Of a DNA stretch of 64,000 nucleotides, positions 20,735 through 31,976 are shown piece by piece. Source of the DNA: Cornus controversa (lineage: Eukaryota > Streptophyta > Magnoliopsida > Cornales > Cornaceae). The notes under the pieces are model-generated. The model was given only the letters and a program-made list of their open reading frames with translations. It was not told the DNA's origin and made no database searches. The position numbers and the translations under genes were made by a program. Each line of letters opens with the position of its first letter. The stretch's first letter is position 1. The stretch is from NCBI GenBank assembly GCA_026545225.1, contig CM048846.1, forward strand, positions 52,568,270-52,632,269, given 5' to 3'.

Positions 20735-23639
20735 TGCAGAGACTGTGACCTATTTTGGTCGGTTTTGCATTTTTCGCATTATAATTGCCATAAATGCATT
20801 TTGAGGGGTGATTAGCATGTTTCGAGTGTGGGTAACATGTTTGGGAAGTGTTTTAAGGGTTTTGGTAAGTTTTTAAAAGATTTGGAGAAGTTTGACTTTT
20901 TGGTCAAACCGAGGCCCAGGATGTGACTTAAGTGGCCGTGGAAATCCAGAAAATTCTTAGAAATATTTATTTTTGAGATTGACATAGATTAAATATTTAG
21001 AGAGTTAAAGAAGTGATTTCGAGACCGTAGGAGTTTTCAGAATCAAAAACGGAGACCGGGAGGGTACGTTAAGTGGCCGGGGGCATTTTAGTCTTTTCGC
21101 GGGCTAAGAAATTTTAAAAATCAAGGCTAAGAGATCTTAGCCATTATACATGGCTATTTCTCTCTCTATATTGCTCCCACTTCTTCTCTCTTCCTTCTCT
21201 CTTGGTTTTGGAGGTCTTCGGGTGTGATTCACGTTCCGCCGAAGAAATGAGATACGTAGGGGACGGCTAGGGCTTCCCTTTGAGCCGATCAAAGTTGTGG
21301 TTCAACAAGGTATACATTGCTGGGATTTTGAGAAGTGCTTGGAAGGCCTTCATTTTCAAGGTAGAGGTTCTTCTTCTCTTCTAATTGTCGATTCTAGGGT
21401 TTTGGGTGAAGATGAGAGGTGTAGGTTGTGTACCACATGCTTTAGGAAAGTGAGAGGGGTGGGAAGTCAGATTTTCTCCTTCTCTTGAATCCTATCTTTA
21501 CACATTTGGTGTTCCTTGTGTTGGTTTTAGCATGTGGGTCAAAGTGAATGGAAGAAATTGGGTATGTAGGTGTTAGGTGCTCAATTTGGGTTTTATGTGC
21601 AAATATGTAAACTTGTGTCATATATATGATTATATGAGGAATATGTGATGGTTAAATGTATGTTAGTTCTATGTGCTAAAATTATGCATTGAGTGTCTCA
21701 TGAGTAAAATATGCTAATTTTGAAGTTGTATGCATATGAGTGGATATATGCATGTGTTATACATATATGTGCTATATGTGGTGTGTGGTGATGGGAAACA
21801 TGCTTTTTACCTCTTTTAGTATCAATGAGCATGAGTAGAGTATGAAAATAAAATTTCATGTGTTTATGCATTCATATTGCATATGTGGGAAGTTGTGGGA
21901 AAATGATGCAAATGAGGTACACGGGGCTTCGAAGTGGTCCAACCATGTTGTGAAATGTGGTAAAATTATCCATTACATATGGCCCTTAGAGTGGACTCGC
22001 CATATTAAGGCTTGATGCCTAGAATCAAAGAATGTCTAAGAATTGTGAGCCTCGGAGTTGTCCCCTCACTCTATGGTAATCCTATACATTGCTATGGTAG
22101 AATGACCCTTCGGAGTTGTCCCGGTCATTGGATGGTTATCGGAGGTGTCCAAGATTACATGATCCTCGGAGCTGGCCAATCATGTAGGGTATCAGATGAA
22201 GACCGAGAGAGAGAGCATTTACTTTCCTTAATAATTTTTTGTTTGAACATGTTATACATGATTCGTGAAATATGCAATCACCTTGAATTATAATTGTTGA
22301 TTTGTTTGTGAGATTATGGATATGGCATGTAGTGTATTCATATGCATTCGATATAGGTCAGTGTCGAGTTGGCACTTAGGAGGGTTGGGGTATCTCTACT
22401 GAGCCGCAGTGGTGCTCACCCCTTTATTCTAAACTCTTTTACAGATAAAGTGTCAATGACGGATGAGACATGAGTGTCCAAGTGGGACTCTAGTAGTGTT
22501 TCTGCTATCTCTTAGATGTTGTACATTTTGTGGCTATCCATACCGGCTTGCATGTGACTCCTTTTTGAGTTGTGGATATACTTGGACAAATGTACTTTTG
22601 ATGTATGTATTGGATTTTAAACTTGTTGGGTATGGAAAGACAATGGTTTAGTTTATGTAATGCTTGTGGTGGGCATTTAATTCATTTGACGACGTTTTCC
22701 TTATGAATGGATTGTGGTTGTGAAAGAGAATGATTCATTTTGATGTATAATTGAATCATGATTATGATTTTGAGTATGTGATTGATGTTGGTACCTTTCA
22801 ATTATGTTATGGATCATGTATGAGATGTTCTAGGGTGATAGAAGGTGGATTGGGCTCCAAATGGACCATGTATAGGATTGCTGGGAGTCCTGGGGAGGGC
22901 ATTTTGATCGTACGAAATGCCCATTTCGCACAATCGAAACCCCCATTTCAATTTTGTGAAGTGGTGGTGATTTATGATGATTTTTAGGGTCCAGACGGGG
23001 GGAATTTCGCACAATCGAAACCCCCATTTCGATTGTGCGAAATATTGCAGGTTCAAGGTCCTGAGAGGGTGAAATTCTCACACAATCAAGATTTTTTTCG
23101 TACAATCGAGATGCCAGTTTTGCACAATTGAAATCCCATTCTTGCACAATCGAGAGTAATTCACAGCATTTTTCCAAACATCGTTTCGATGTAATTTCTT
23201 CGTTCTAGATCGAAATTGAGTGTGGTTTTTTTTTAAATTGAGTATTTTTGGATTCTCTATCCAATGGTATAAGTCTTAGTTTCAGATTTTAAACACAGTA
23301 AGTTTTGAGGCTTGAAAGTGAGTGAATTCTTGAAAGTGTGGACAAGTAAATTTTCACTAAAGTGTATGGTTAAGGTGGAGTTGGGTGCATTCATATGCAA
23401 GAATTGAGTTAAGCTTCCACTGTAAATGAGGGTAATGAGGGTCTATTGGGCTAAATAGACAAGTTAACCTCTAGTTCTCCGGGATTCAGAAGTCGGGGTG
23501 TTATAGCAAGGTATCAAACCTCGATACTATCGCATGAGTGTGGTTAAGATCATTCATGGGGTTGAGTGAATGGGTTCGCGACCTGAGATTCGGGGCCGGT
23601 CTGGGGGAGTCCCGGCGGTCCGGATTCAGGGGCGTGACG
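20735..23639 (+). mobile_element. gypsy-type LTR insertion inside copia integrase
   Basis: A 2905-bp insertion with a perfect 5-bp duplication TTCCA (20730-20734 and 23640-23644). The copia integrase reading frame is restored on removing it (DTFKKW before, KAMVENE after). It begins TGCAGAG and ends GGGGCGTGACG, a CA-to-CG change if this is an LTR end. It is homologous to the split LTR at 9.6-10.65 and 25.6-27.1 kb over most of its length. An internal LTR-end-like GGGGTGTTATA at about 23504-23514 is followed by a degenerate primer-site-like GGTATCAAACC, and about 120 bp later a second end-like motif closes the insert. No coding capacity. ORFs inside are incidental. Confidence 0.75.
22880..23165. 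repeat. hairpin-forming repeats TTTCGCACAATCGAAA in the LTR insertion
   Basis: At 23004-23043 two perfect 17-base arms (ATTTCGCACAATCGAAA and its complement) flank the 6-base loop CCCCCA. Related half-arms (CACAATCGA, CGTACAATCGAGA, TGCACAATTGAAA, TTGCACAATCGAGA) recur at least six times between 22.91 and 23.16 kb. The homologous region of the outer LTR (26.45-26.67 kb) has a diverged version. Confidence 0.85.
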
Positions 23640-24350
23640 TTCCACTTCTTAAAAGTGTCAAATACATCAGATTTATTTTTTTAAAAATAAATCCATACCT
23701 TTCTTGTCGATTCATCAATGAATGTAACATAATATGATGAGCCGCCAAGAGATAAAATTGGAAAAGGTCCCCACACGTCTATATGAACCAACTCTAATTT
23801 TTATATCTTAGGTTTCTTACCAGCGTTTAAAAAACTGACATTTTTCTATTTTTTGAAGATGCAATCCTCGCATAAACCAATTTCCACTGATTTAATTCCT
23901 AACAGTTTCCCCTTTGACAGAAATGTCTTCATCCCCTTCTCACTCATATGACCCAGCTTATGGTGCCACATGTTTGAACAACGCCTGAATCAGCAATTAC
24001 AACAACATTCCTGGTGTTTGTCGTGATGTAGAGAGTATCAATCTTGTTTCCACAAGCCACAACCATAGCTCATTTGGTGATTTTCCACAAACCACCCATG
24101 AAGTTTACTGCATGCCCTTCATCATCAAGTTGTTCCACAAAAATCAAGTTTCTCTTCAAACCAGGAACATGTCTCACATTCTAAATCTTCCAAATGGTCC
24201 CATTAGATTGCTTAATTCGAACATCTCCTTTACCCACAATATTCAAAGGTTCATCATCAGCCAAATAAACCTTTCCAAAATCACCATTAACATAGTTCTC
24301 CATGATTTCACGATGTGGAGTAGAGTGAAATGATGCACCCGAGTCAAGAA
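23640..24350 (-). pseudogene. copia protease and integrase N-terminal half
   Basis: Minus strand, read from 24350 down. The aspartic protease active site is LDSGASFHSTP (about 24320-24350). A pre-integrase zinc-binding segment has WHHKLGHMSEKGM and later CEDCIF. The integrase core begins with LELVHIDVWGPFP (first Asp of DDE) and continues SYYVTFIDESTRKVW to KSDVFDTFKKW, where the LTR insertion cuts it. The protease matures the polyprotein and the integrase inserts the cDNA. Stops occur in at least three places. Confidence 0.85.
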
Positions 24351-24351
24351 C

Positions 24352-25212
24352 CTATGACTCAACTAGACTATCCACGCTCAAAATTAGAGCATCAGCAATA
24401 TCTTCTGTGGCTGCGTTTACAGATTCCTGCTCCCCTTTTCCATTCTTCCTTGGTGTCCGACAATCTTTCTTTGAATGTCCCTTCTTTCCCCAATTCCAAC
24501 AATTGCCAAGAAATTTTCCAGTACTCAACTTGCCTTTACTTTTAGATTTCAATTTACTGCCATCCACGCCTGTTCTTTCAGAAATTCTTTCTCTGCTCTC
24601 TATATTTAGAGTAGATCCAGATGGTTCGCCTGTTTCTCTCCTACAAATTTCTTCACTGAGAATCAAGTCCCGACCATCATCAAACTTCAACTTCCTTTTT
24701 CCAGAAAAAATTCTCACTGCCGTAACAGTACCATTCCAACTTTCTGGTAAAGAGGATAATAAAATCAACGCCCTGATCTCATCATCAAAATTGATTTCCA
24801 CAGAGCTCAACTAAGTTGTAACTGTGTTGAACTCGTTTAGATGGTTCGCCATTGACGCACCTTCTGACATCCTCATATTGAATAAACGCTGCATCAAATA
24901 TACCTTATTGGATGCAGAGGGTTTCTCATACATATCTACAAAGACTGCCATCAAACCTGCCGTTGTCTTCTCTTTCGCTATGTTGAAGGCGACGTTACGA
25001 GACAAAGTCAATCGAATAACTCCTAGAGTCTGTCGATTAAGAATAGCCCAATCAGCATCTTTCATGTCTTCTGGTTTCATTCCTGAAAGAGGCTGATACA
25101 GATTTTTCTGATATAAACAGTCTTCAATCCGCATCTTCCAAAACCCAAAATCTGTTCCGTTGAACTTTCCTTCAATCCTGATCTTTCCTTCTTTTGCACC
25201 CATCGCTCCCAC
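24352..25212 (-). pseudogene. copia gag
   Basis: Two adjacent minus-strand frames, 25212-24811 and 24810-24352, are separated by one stop. The first begins MGAMGAKEGKIRIEGKFNG with GTDFGFWKMRIEDCLYQKNL, the usual N-terminus of Tork/Tnt1-type copia Gag, and ends LNEFNTV. The second continues with RALILLSSLPESWNGTVTAV and a CCHC knuckle, CWNWGKKGHSKKDC (C-X2-W in place of the second Cys, so the knuckle is damaged). It forms the particle shell. It follows the 5' LTR and primer site by about 25 bp. Confidence 0.85.
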
Positions 25213-25221
25213 TCGAACCTG

Positions 25222-25237
25222 AGGCTCTGATACTAGT
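25222..25237 (-). other. primer-binding site of the copia element
   Basis: GGCTCTGATACTAGT just before the 5' LTR is the complement of ACTAGTATCAGAGCC, the initiator-Met tRNA site with a small change. It orients the copia element on the minus strand. Confidence 0.8.
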
Positions 25238-25598
25238 TGTTGTGAAAATTAATAGAAAAGAAGATCAGACACGCAAACAAAGACACACAGATTTACAAGG
25301 TTCACCCAAAATCTAGGGTTACGTCCTTGGTGTTGCAGGTTTTCACTATGATGAGAAAAACATAATCCAATTACAGAGAGTTTAAACTGTATACATAGGC
25401 ACCTCCTAGGGCTATATAACAAAGTGTGAAATATCAAAATACCCCTCTAAATAATTCGGGTCAGGGGCAAGCCCCCAAACCCCCACCTTCCGGGCAAGGG
25501 GGCACTGCCTCTAACAACCCTCACCAACTTACAGCGAAGTTGGATACACAAAATTAGGCTAAGGTGTACAGTATAATTAAGCTCCACACTTCCTAACA
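25238..25598 (-). repeat. 5' LTR of the nested copia element
   Basis: 361 bp, partner of 10653-11000, with TGTTGTGAAAATTAATAG at the left and CACTTCCTAACA at the right. The two LTRs differ by scattered substitutions and a few small indels, which would allow an insertion-age estimate. Confidence 0.9.
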
Positions 25599-27087
25599 GT
25601 TAGTATCCCGTAGTAACCATGAACTTGAGATATGGAGCTTTGGTACGTATCTTTTGTGTGTGTGTGTGTGTGTGTGAGTGTGAACCAAATTTGAGAGAAT
25701 ATGTTGAGTCTTATGTATAGCTTATATGAATTTACATGACTTGTGTGAATTTTAATCTGGTTTGGATTATGTTATATGTTACATTTATAATGGAAATGAG
25801 CATTATGCATGAATTGTCTTTATGTGTTTGTCAAGTTATAATTGACGTATATGCCATGACTTGAGGGAATTGAGCGTATGAGCTTGTGATTAGAATGCTA
25901 GGGAGCATGACACGTAATTTGTCGAGCATGATTTGTGTTTTATGCATTGAACATGAAATGTGGACTTGAATGGATTGCACGACATGTTAACCTTAAGCCA
26001 TTGAAATTGCTCATCCCCCTACACTAACACTTTTAGGATATAGCAAAGAGGTGGATGATGATGCACAACCATAAGTTGGACTTAAAGTTGAAGAAGTCTT
26101 CCTTTTTGGGGTGTTTTTGGTTGAGACTTGTATATAGGTGTCCATGCTAGTTTGTGGCATGTGGACTAGCTTAAAAATTGTGTTTGCACATTTGGATTAT
26201 GGATATATAATAGAACTTTAATGTTCTTTTCATGTATGGTAAGTTTTCAACATTTGAGGCTTGTATAAGAATATGTGTTTTTGAAGCATGTGTAAGGAAT
26301 ATATGGATTTGTCTTTATGAGATTCAAATGTATATTTTGGAGTATGTGTATGATTTTCATATTGAGTAAACGATCCTAGGTTGTTAGGTTGAGATTCGGG
26401 CTCAAATGGACTATATGTAATGTTGCTGGAGGTTCTGCAGAGCGCATTTTGCATGTGCGAAATGACCGTTTCGCACGATTGAAACCCATTTTTCGATTGT
26501 ACGAAGTGGTTGTGAAATATTATAGTTTCTGGGGTCTCTGTAGGAGAAATTTCGTATGTGCAAAACCCCCTTTTCGCATATGCAAAAAATTGTAGAGTTT
26601 CAAAGTTCTGAAGGCCAGAAATTTTCGCATGAACTTCGATTGTGCGAAAATTTTGCATGTGCGAAATTTCAATTTTGTCCAAACTTCATTCAGGTGTATT
26701 TTCTTCGTTTTAGATCGGAATTGAGTCTGGATTTTTTTGAAATCGAGTATTTTTGGATTCTCTATCCAATGGTGTATGTTTCAGTTTCAAATTCCAATTT
26801 TACAAGGAGTTTAGTTTTGGAATTGTGTAATTTATATGGGTGGCAAGTTTGCAACTCTTGAGAAATGTATACAATATATGATGTTTGATTATGTATATGA
26901 AATACATGTGCTTAGTGTAGTGAATTACAAATGTATAGGTTTTGAACAAGCTCAGTGATGACTTATGGGAATTTGGGGCATGACAGAAATGGTATTAGAG
27001 TATGTGGGTGATGACACGTGGTAAGCAATGAATTGTTCACCTCCACTTTCTATATCGATCTTGATATTAGACAGTAGGGGCATGACA
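25599..27087 (+). mobile_element. Ty3-gypsy-type LTR, right part
   Basis: Continuation of the LTR interrupted at 10652. 26389-26830 aligns with 22848-23300 of the inner insertion, including GGATTCTCTATCCAATGGT. It reaches an LTR-end-like GGGGCATGACA at 26975-26985. A primer-site-like TGGTATTAGAG follows (26990-27000), then about 90 bp, then a second GGGGCATGACA at 27077-27087. A (GT)n microsatellite lies at 25657-25675. No protein coded. The ORFs here are shadows of hairpin repeats. Confidence 0.65.
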
Positions 27088-28800
27088 CAAGAGAAAGCAT
27101 ATGCGAATTAAAAATTCTCTACTCGTAATTATATCTATCATTAATTCTACCGTCTTCACAAACATCGTATCTCAAGGACAAGTAATCAAAAAAATGAATG
27201 AAGGGTCTTTGAATCCCACACCACAAATTGCTATAGCGTAAACATGGGCTGGTAGTATGGATTCTTCCAAACTGCATAAAAACTTATGTCTTTATATAGG
27301 AAGAATACCACAATAGCTCTCCTAGCCATATTGCGTGAGGGTAGTGCAATAACCCTTCCTATAGCACAAGAAAGAGTAAGTTATCTAGATACATCAATAT
27401 CTTTTATATTTTATATTTGTTGGATACTTGATAGTACAAAGTATATACCTATATTAACTATTTTATCTATTCATAAAATATTTTTAATCATTTGTACTAC
27501 TATTAAAAGTACATGGAGTTTCTATTTTTTTTTTAATTTTCATAATGTTGTTTTAATTTTTATAATATTATTGATTAAATGTACATAGAGTTTCCATACA
27601 TTTTTATATTTTTCATGATATTATTTAAATAGAAATGATATTAAACCCAAACATCACCACTTTCTACCTAATCTGTTTTGACAACATTACGGAAAAAAAA
27701 TGAATGGGAATGCAATTCGGAAAAATCATAAATCAAGTCAATGCAATATTTTGGTTGCATTACAAAAAACAAATAAATTTGTACTATAAGAGGAGCAACT
27801 TGCAAAACCTAATATCAGTTCCATGAATTAAATAAAAGAAAAATATATATCTTCGACGACATTTTTGAATGGATTTGGTAGTTTGATTTTTTCTTTAGAT
27901 TTTTTTTTTTATTGTTCTAATTTGCTTATATAATTTTTTTGGGGTGTGCATAAGGAATGCAATATGTTTGTTGGCAAGTAAGACCCGTGACTAATGAAAA
28001 TTGTAATTTATTTTCATTGCTTACAAAGAAATGATTCAATATCAGGAGTATATTTGTCTTCCCATTTTTTTAATCTGCGCTATTACTTCAAAGTTAAAAT
28101 CTGTAACTACACGTAGCAATGATTGTCAAGTCTACATCATATCCCAAGATATAATAAAGAATTTATGTCACCACAAACAGAGGCTAAAGTAAGTGTTGGT
28201 TGATGTTAAATTGATATATTTATGTAGCAAATTTATCAATTTAAGCTATATTTTATTTGTTGGTGCAAATATAAATTTAAACTATATATTTAAAATTTAT
28301 TTAATTTATTGATTTGATAACCCTTAACATTGTAATGCTATATGTATTTCTTTTTTAGTGTTTTATTCATATCTTGATCATTTTTAATCAATTACGTCTC
28401 ATGTTTGCCTTTTGTTTCAATTTAATTTTTGTCTTTCGATTTTTGATTTTCACTATTGAAAACAATGTGTAGAAAATTTGGCCTTTAATTAATAAAAATA
28501 AATTAATAATGGAGAAACTTTCCCGAACTTTAGTTTGAGAAAAATCACTTTATAATTATTTTTCTTTTTCAATTCAAATGGTTATTCTTTTAACCATGTT
28601 GAGGATGTTTGACTCATAATAATTTTATTCATCAAAATTTTGTTTTAGTCCTTGATGTGATACTCTAAAATTGTTATAAATATGCAAAAAAAAAATTAAT
28701 TAAAGTTTCAAGTTGACGTTTAACCACGTGCATGGCACGTGTCTTTTTTACTATATATATATATATTATGTATGTATTAGTGGCATTTTGGTCACAACAA
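27088..28800. other. AT-rich intergenic DNA
   Basis: No gene recognised. The 100-codon plus-strand frame at 27286 encodes a hydrophobic, low-complexity chain from AT-rich DNA and is not convincing. No clear terminal repeats or target duplications were seen. Confidence 0.4.
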
Positions 28801-29926
28801 ATTGGTATTTTGGAGTTTTCAATATTTCTTAATGTGAGAAATTAACTATTCTAACTGTTATACACAAATTTCGTGTCTGAAAATCTATGAACAAAAATGA
28901 GTAACAAATAATCAATTTTATTAATTTCAGAAGAAAAAAAAGAGTACAATCCTCTGTGGTCAATTATTTTACAACAAAGAATCCTCCTCTGATTCAATCT
29001 CACTGATGTTTGGTGCAATAGCTTTACAAGTTTATTTTTGAACTGATTATGACAAATTTTCTTCAAATCTTCAAGATTGAGGAAGGCTTGACTGGATTTT
29101 CGATCGAGGACTGATGAAGCTTTGTTTCGAACGGTGGATTGAAGGTCTTCAAAGAAGAACGACACTTGTGTGGCATGCTTGTTGTTCTTTGTCTTTAGAC
29201 TTTTCAAAGATTTAAGGTATTTGAATTAGAACGACACTTTTGTGGCATGCTCGATGTTCTTCGTTGAGGCTCGACAGACCTTAAGAATTATCTTGATCTC
29301 TCTATTGCATATCCCCCGTGAATCTCCCTATTTGCATGTCCCCATGAATGTGTAGGGTGCCTTGTATTTATAAGCCAAATAGTGAGGTGTTTATTTTATT
29401 AACTCTCCAATAATTGTGGCAACTTCCATGAATAAAAAGATTTTGCTCCTTTTATATAAAAATAAATTTAAATTTGAATTTGAATTGTTACACTTTTTTT
29501 AAAGGACTGAACCTTCAAGATTTTGACACATGTCCATTGATGGGACCCACAATCATGAAATTTAATTGGCCAAAAGTATTTGACTTTTTGATCGATTGAC
29601 CGGTGACTAGACCATCACAAAATTTACGTGTCACATACAGACATATACATATTGTGTCTCAGTGGTATTTCGCTTGCAACAAATTGGTATTTTGGAATTT
29701 TAGTATTTTTTTATGTAAAAAATGATCAAGACTATTTTTTAACAGTCAATAAATAAAGAAAGTCACTTTAGGATATTACATAAAATTTTAGGCAGTTATA
29801 TATGTGAAATATTGTATTTTGAGCTTTTAGTATTTCTTGACTTGAGAAGTGATCACGACTCTTTTTTATTTCGAAGAAAGTCACTTTAGAATATTACATA
29901 CAGTTTATATAAATATAAATATAAAT

Positions 29927-29930
<4 letters not shown>
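28770..29930. repeat. dispersed ~120-bp repeat, three copies
   Basis: A unit with GTATTTTGGA(G/A)TTTT, TATTTCTT, GAGAA.T.AT and A.GACTATTTTT occurs at about 28800-28860, 29690-29750 and 29810-29870. The last two also share AAAGAAAGTCACTTTAG(G/A)A followed by TATTACATA. The possible LTR at 28853-29625 lies between copies 1 and 2. Confidence 0.5.
28853..29625 (-). mobile_element. possible solo LTR or insertion
   Basis: A ~770-bp block of different composition separates two pieces of a locally repeated sequence (see 28770-29930). It begins TGTTATACACAAATTTCGTG and ends near AAATTTACGTGTCACATACA. A promoter-like TATTTATAAGCC occurs on the plus strand near 29368. A unit AGAACGACACTT.TGTGGCATG is repeated at 29156 and 29230. 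The 118-codon minus-strand frame (28851-29207) has no recognised domain. Boundaries are tentative. Confidence 0.35.

Positions 29931-29960
<30 letters not shown>
29925..29960. repeat. (TA)n microsatellite
   Basis: About 15 TA repeats. Other TA runs of similar size are at 32957-32986, 36699-36722 and 40726-40749. Confidence 0.8.
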
Positions 29961-29963
<3 letters not shown>

Positions 29964-30419
29964 CCATTTATTTTTTTTATTTTGCAGTACTTAAAGTTAT
30001 AATGTAACACATATGGCGTGCACCTTTTGTGTTGGGTAACCAATACTAAACAGGGACTGAAATCGTCTCCAGTTTGATGGTGGCCATTTTGTCTCCATTG
30101 TGCCAAAAACGTTGACGTTTTGAAAAAATTGTGGCTGTGAATGAGCCACATCTCTCTATCACCCACAATTTGACAAGTGTCCATGCATGGTAACTAAATA
30201 TTTACTGAGATGTATTTTTAGTCTAAGTACCATATACGACACTTATTTACACAAAATATCATATACAATTGACATGCAAAATACAAAATTTTCGTACAAA
30301 AATTTTCAAAATTACAAACTCTACATCTACATGTACAACAATACCATCATACGTACAAACGTATCGATCAAAACCCAATATACCATCACAACCATCTATG
30401 AACCCTCTTCTCTCTCGCG

Positions 30420-31274
30420 CACTCTCTCTTTTCACTCTGAAACCTAGATCACTATAAACCCTCATCTCTCTCTAAGCCCTAGCTCGCTAGACAAATTTGG
30501 GAAGGACATCGATGCCTGCTTCAAGACATTCCATTGTAGATCGGCTATTGCTTCTTCCTCTGTAGGTAAGTCATTAGAAATTTCATGAAAAGCGCACATT
30601 TATACATGTATATGTATAAAGTAATATATACATTTATTGTGAAACTCTGAAAAAAAATCATTAATTATACAATACTGAAACTCTCAAGAAAAAAGAATTT
30701 GCCAAAAATATTTTCATTGGAAACAAATGAATATCTTCTGATCATGGAATAAGTTACACCAATTGATTGAATTTGATCATGATTGGTCTTTGGTGTATCT
30801 CAATTAAGATGTTATTTTTGATTGGGTAAGATTGAATTTTTGTGATTGTCAATGGCTTCTGTGATCCACCATACCTGCATTGGGTGCTTACATCTTGCCT
30901 ACTTTATGCCATTACTAACAAAATTGTGGTGCATCACTGCAAATTTATAAACAATTTTGTTCTAGTATTACATAATTTTCGGACCATGGATATCTTTTTG
31001 AGAAAGCTGTTTATTCTTGTTTGGTTGGTATCACTTGCATCCATATGGCTGTTGGGTGGGTTGGATCATATCATGGTTGCACCCCTAGACTGAGGTCTAG
31101 GAGAGCACAATACCTATTTGAAAAATCTATATTTGAAAAAGTTTTTCTCCTCTAAGTGCTAAATTTTTATCTTGTGATGACTAACGTCTGAATTATGTTC
31201 CACTTGAAACAGGTGAAGAAAATGGCCCTTCATGCAATGAAACAGGCTGTGAAGGATTTTGAGAAATATACAAT
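30420..31274 (+). CDS. possible 5' end of a host gene (two exons)
   Basis: A CT-rich leader-like segment (30410-30480, CTCTCTCTAAGCCCTAG) precedes an exon-like piece ending at TGTAG|GTAAGT (30565/30566), a consensus donor. About 650 bp later, acceptor TTGAAACAG at 31204-31212 opens an exon with ATG at 31222: MALHAMKQAVKDFEKYT, ending at CAAT|GTAAGT (31274/31275). Together this is the layout of a plant gene with an intron in its leader. The next exons are not found. A copia LTR begins near 31.47 kb, so the gene is probably truncated. I do not recognise the protein. It could also be a transduplicated fragment. Confidence 0.35.
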
Positions 31275-31469
31275 GTAAGTTTTATGTATTTGAATTGACT
31301 GAAATACTTAATTCTCATATTTGTAGTAGTCAGTTTCCTTTTATACCTTGCAAATTATTCTCCCAATAAGAAATCTGCCAGAAAATATATGTATATATTT
31401 ATTGGGTTGACTTTTTAAGGGCTTTAAGTTTTTGCGAGTTGCGCGGTGCGAAAGTGGTGTGGAAGTTTG
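31275..31469. other. intron-like continuation of the candidate gene
   Basis: Short AT-rich stretch after the GTAAGT donor, with no exon found before the copia LTR. Confidence 0.3.
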
Positions 31470-31961
31470 ATCTCAGACAAAAGACCTAGAGGGGGGTTGA
31501 ATAGGGGTCTAGTTTGCTTGTTTGATTGATTTTTTTGATTATTTTCGATTTCAACCAATTAATCCATAATAAAGCAATCTCACAAAGCAATAAAAATAAA
31601 ACATTAAAGTAAGGTAAGAGAGAAGACACCAAGATTTTTTACTTGGAAAAATTCTGTGAGGAAAAACTGAAGAAGAATAATATTTTTCTTATTCAATATT
31701 CATAGAAAATACAACAATATATATACTGCTATACAACTAAATAAGGAAACTAATTATACAATAGGTAACCCTAGGAATTGGTGGGTCAACTACCTAGAAT
31801 AAGTAATTTATAGCAAATTAAGGACCAAATTTGGGAGCTGCCTAATTTACAAAGAATTCTTAATTTACAGAGAATCTCACTTAATTGTGAGATTAGTCAA
31901 CTTTCCCTCTTAAGAGGGAATCTCCTAATTTTTCTCCAATCAGCCCAAATTCTTCAACACT
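31470..31961 (-). repeat. 3' LTR of a truncated copia element
   Basis: The right end is fixed by CAAATTCTTCAACA (31948-31961) next to the complement of a polypurine tract, CTCCCCCTTAAGTTG (31962-31976). The left end is near TGATCTCAGACAAAAG at about 31470, preceding a GACCTAGAGGGGGGTTGAAT motif often seen at LTR edges. No second LTR in the window. Confidence 0.55.
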
Positions 31962-31976
31962 CCCCCTTAAGTTGGT

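Larger units (their letters stand above)
10653..25598 (-). mobile_element. Ty1-copia retrotransposon, minus strand, with two nested insertions
   Basis: Complete element defined by two similar LTRs (10653-11000 and 25238-25598) with TG..CA ends. The internal order on the minus strand is gag, protease, integrase, reverse transcriptase, RNase H, then polypurine tract. The host LTR sequence flanks it on both sides. The flanking pentamers TTTAG (10648-10652) and GTTAG (25599-25603) match at 4 of 5 bases, as expected of a slightly mutated target duplication. Removing the two inner insertions (7.3 and 2.9 kb) leaves about 4.7 kb, the normal size for copia. The gene order (integrase before RT) is diagnostic of Ty1-copia. 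Many stops and frameshifts show it is inactive. Confidence 0.9.

Noticed and set aside
22914-23160. CRISPR-like array of short repeats
   Set aside because: Repeats are palindromic half-arms with irregular spacing in a plant LTR; no regular spacers.
22751-23177. ORFs rich in RNSP/VRNG repeats
   Set aside because: Read-through of the TTTCGCACAATCGAAA hairpin repeats in an LTR, no protein features.
24407-25096. Plus-strand ORFs of 90-135 codons
   Set aside because: Antisense of copia gag, which has clear family motifs on the minus strand.
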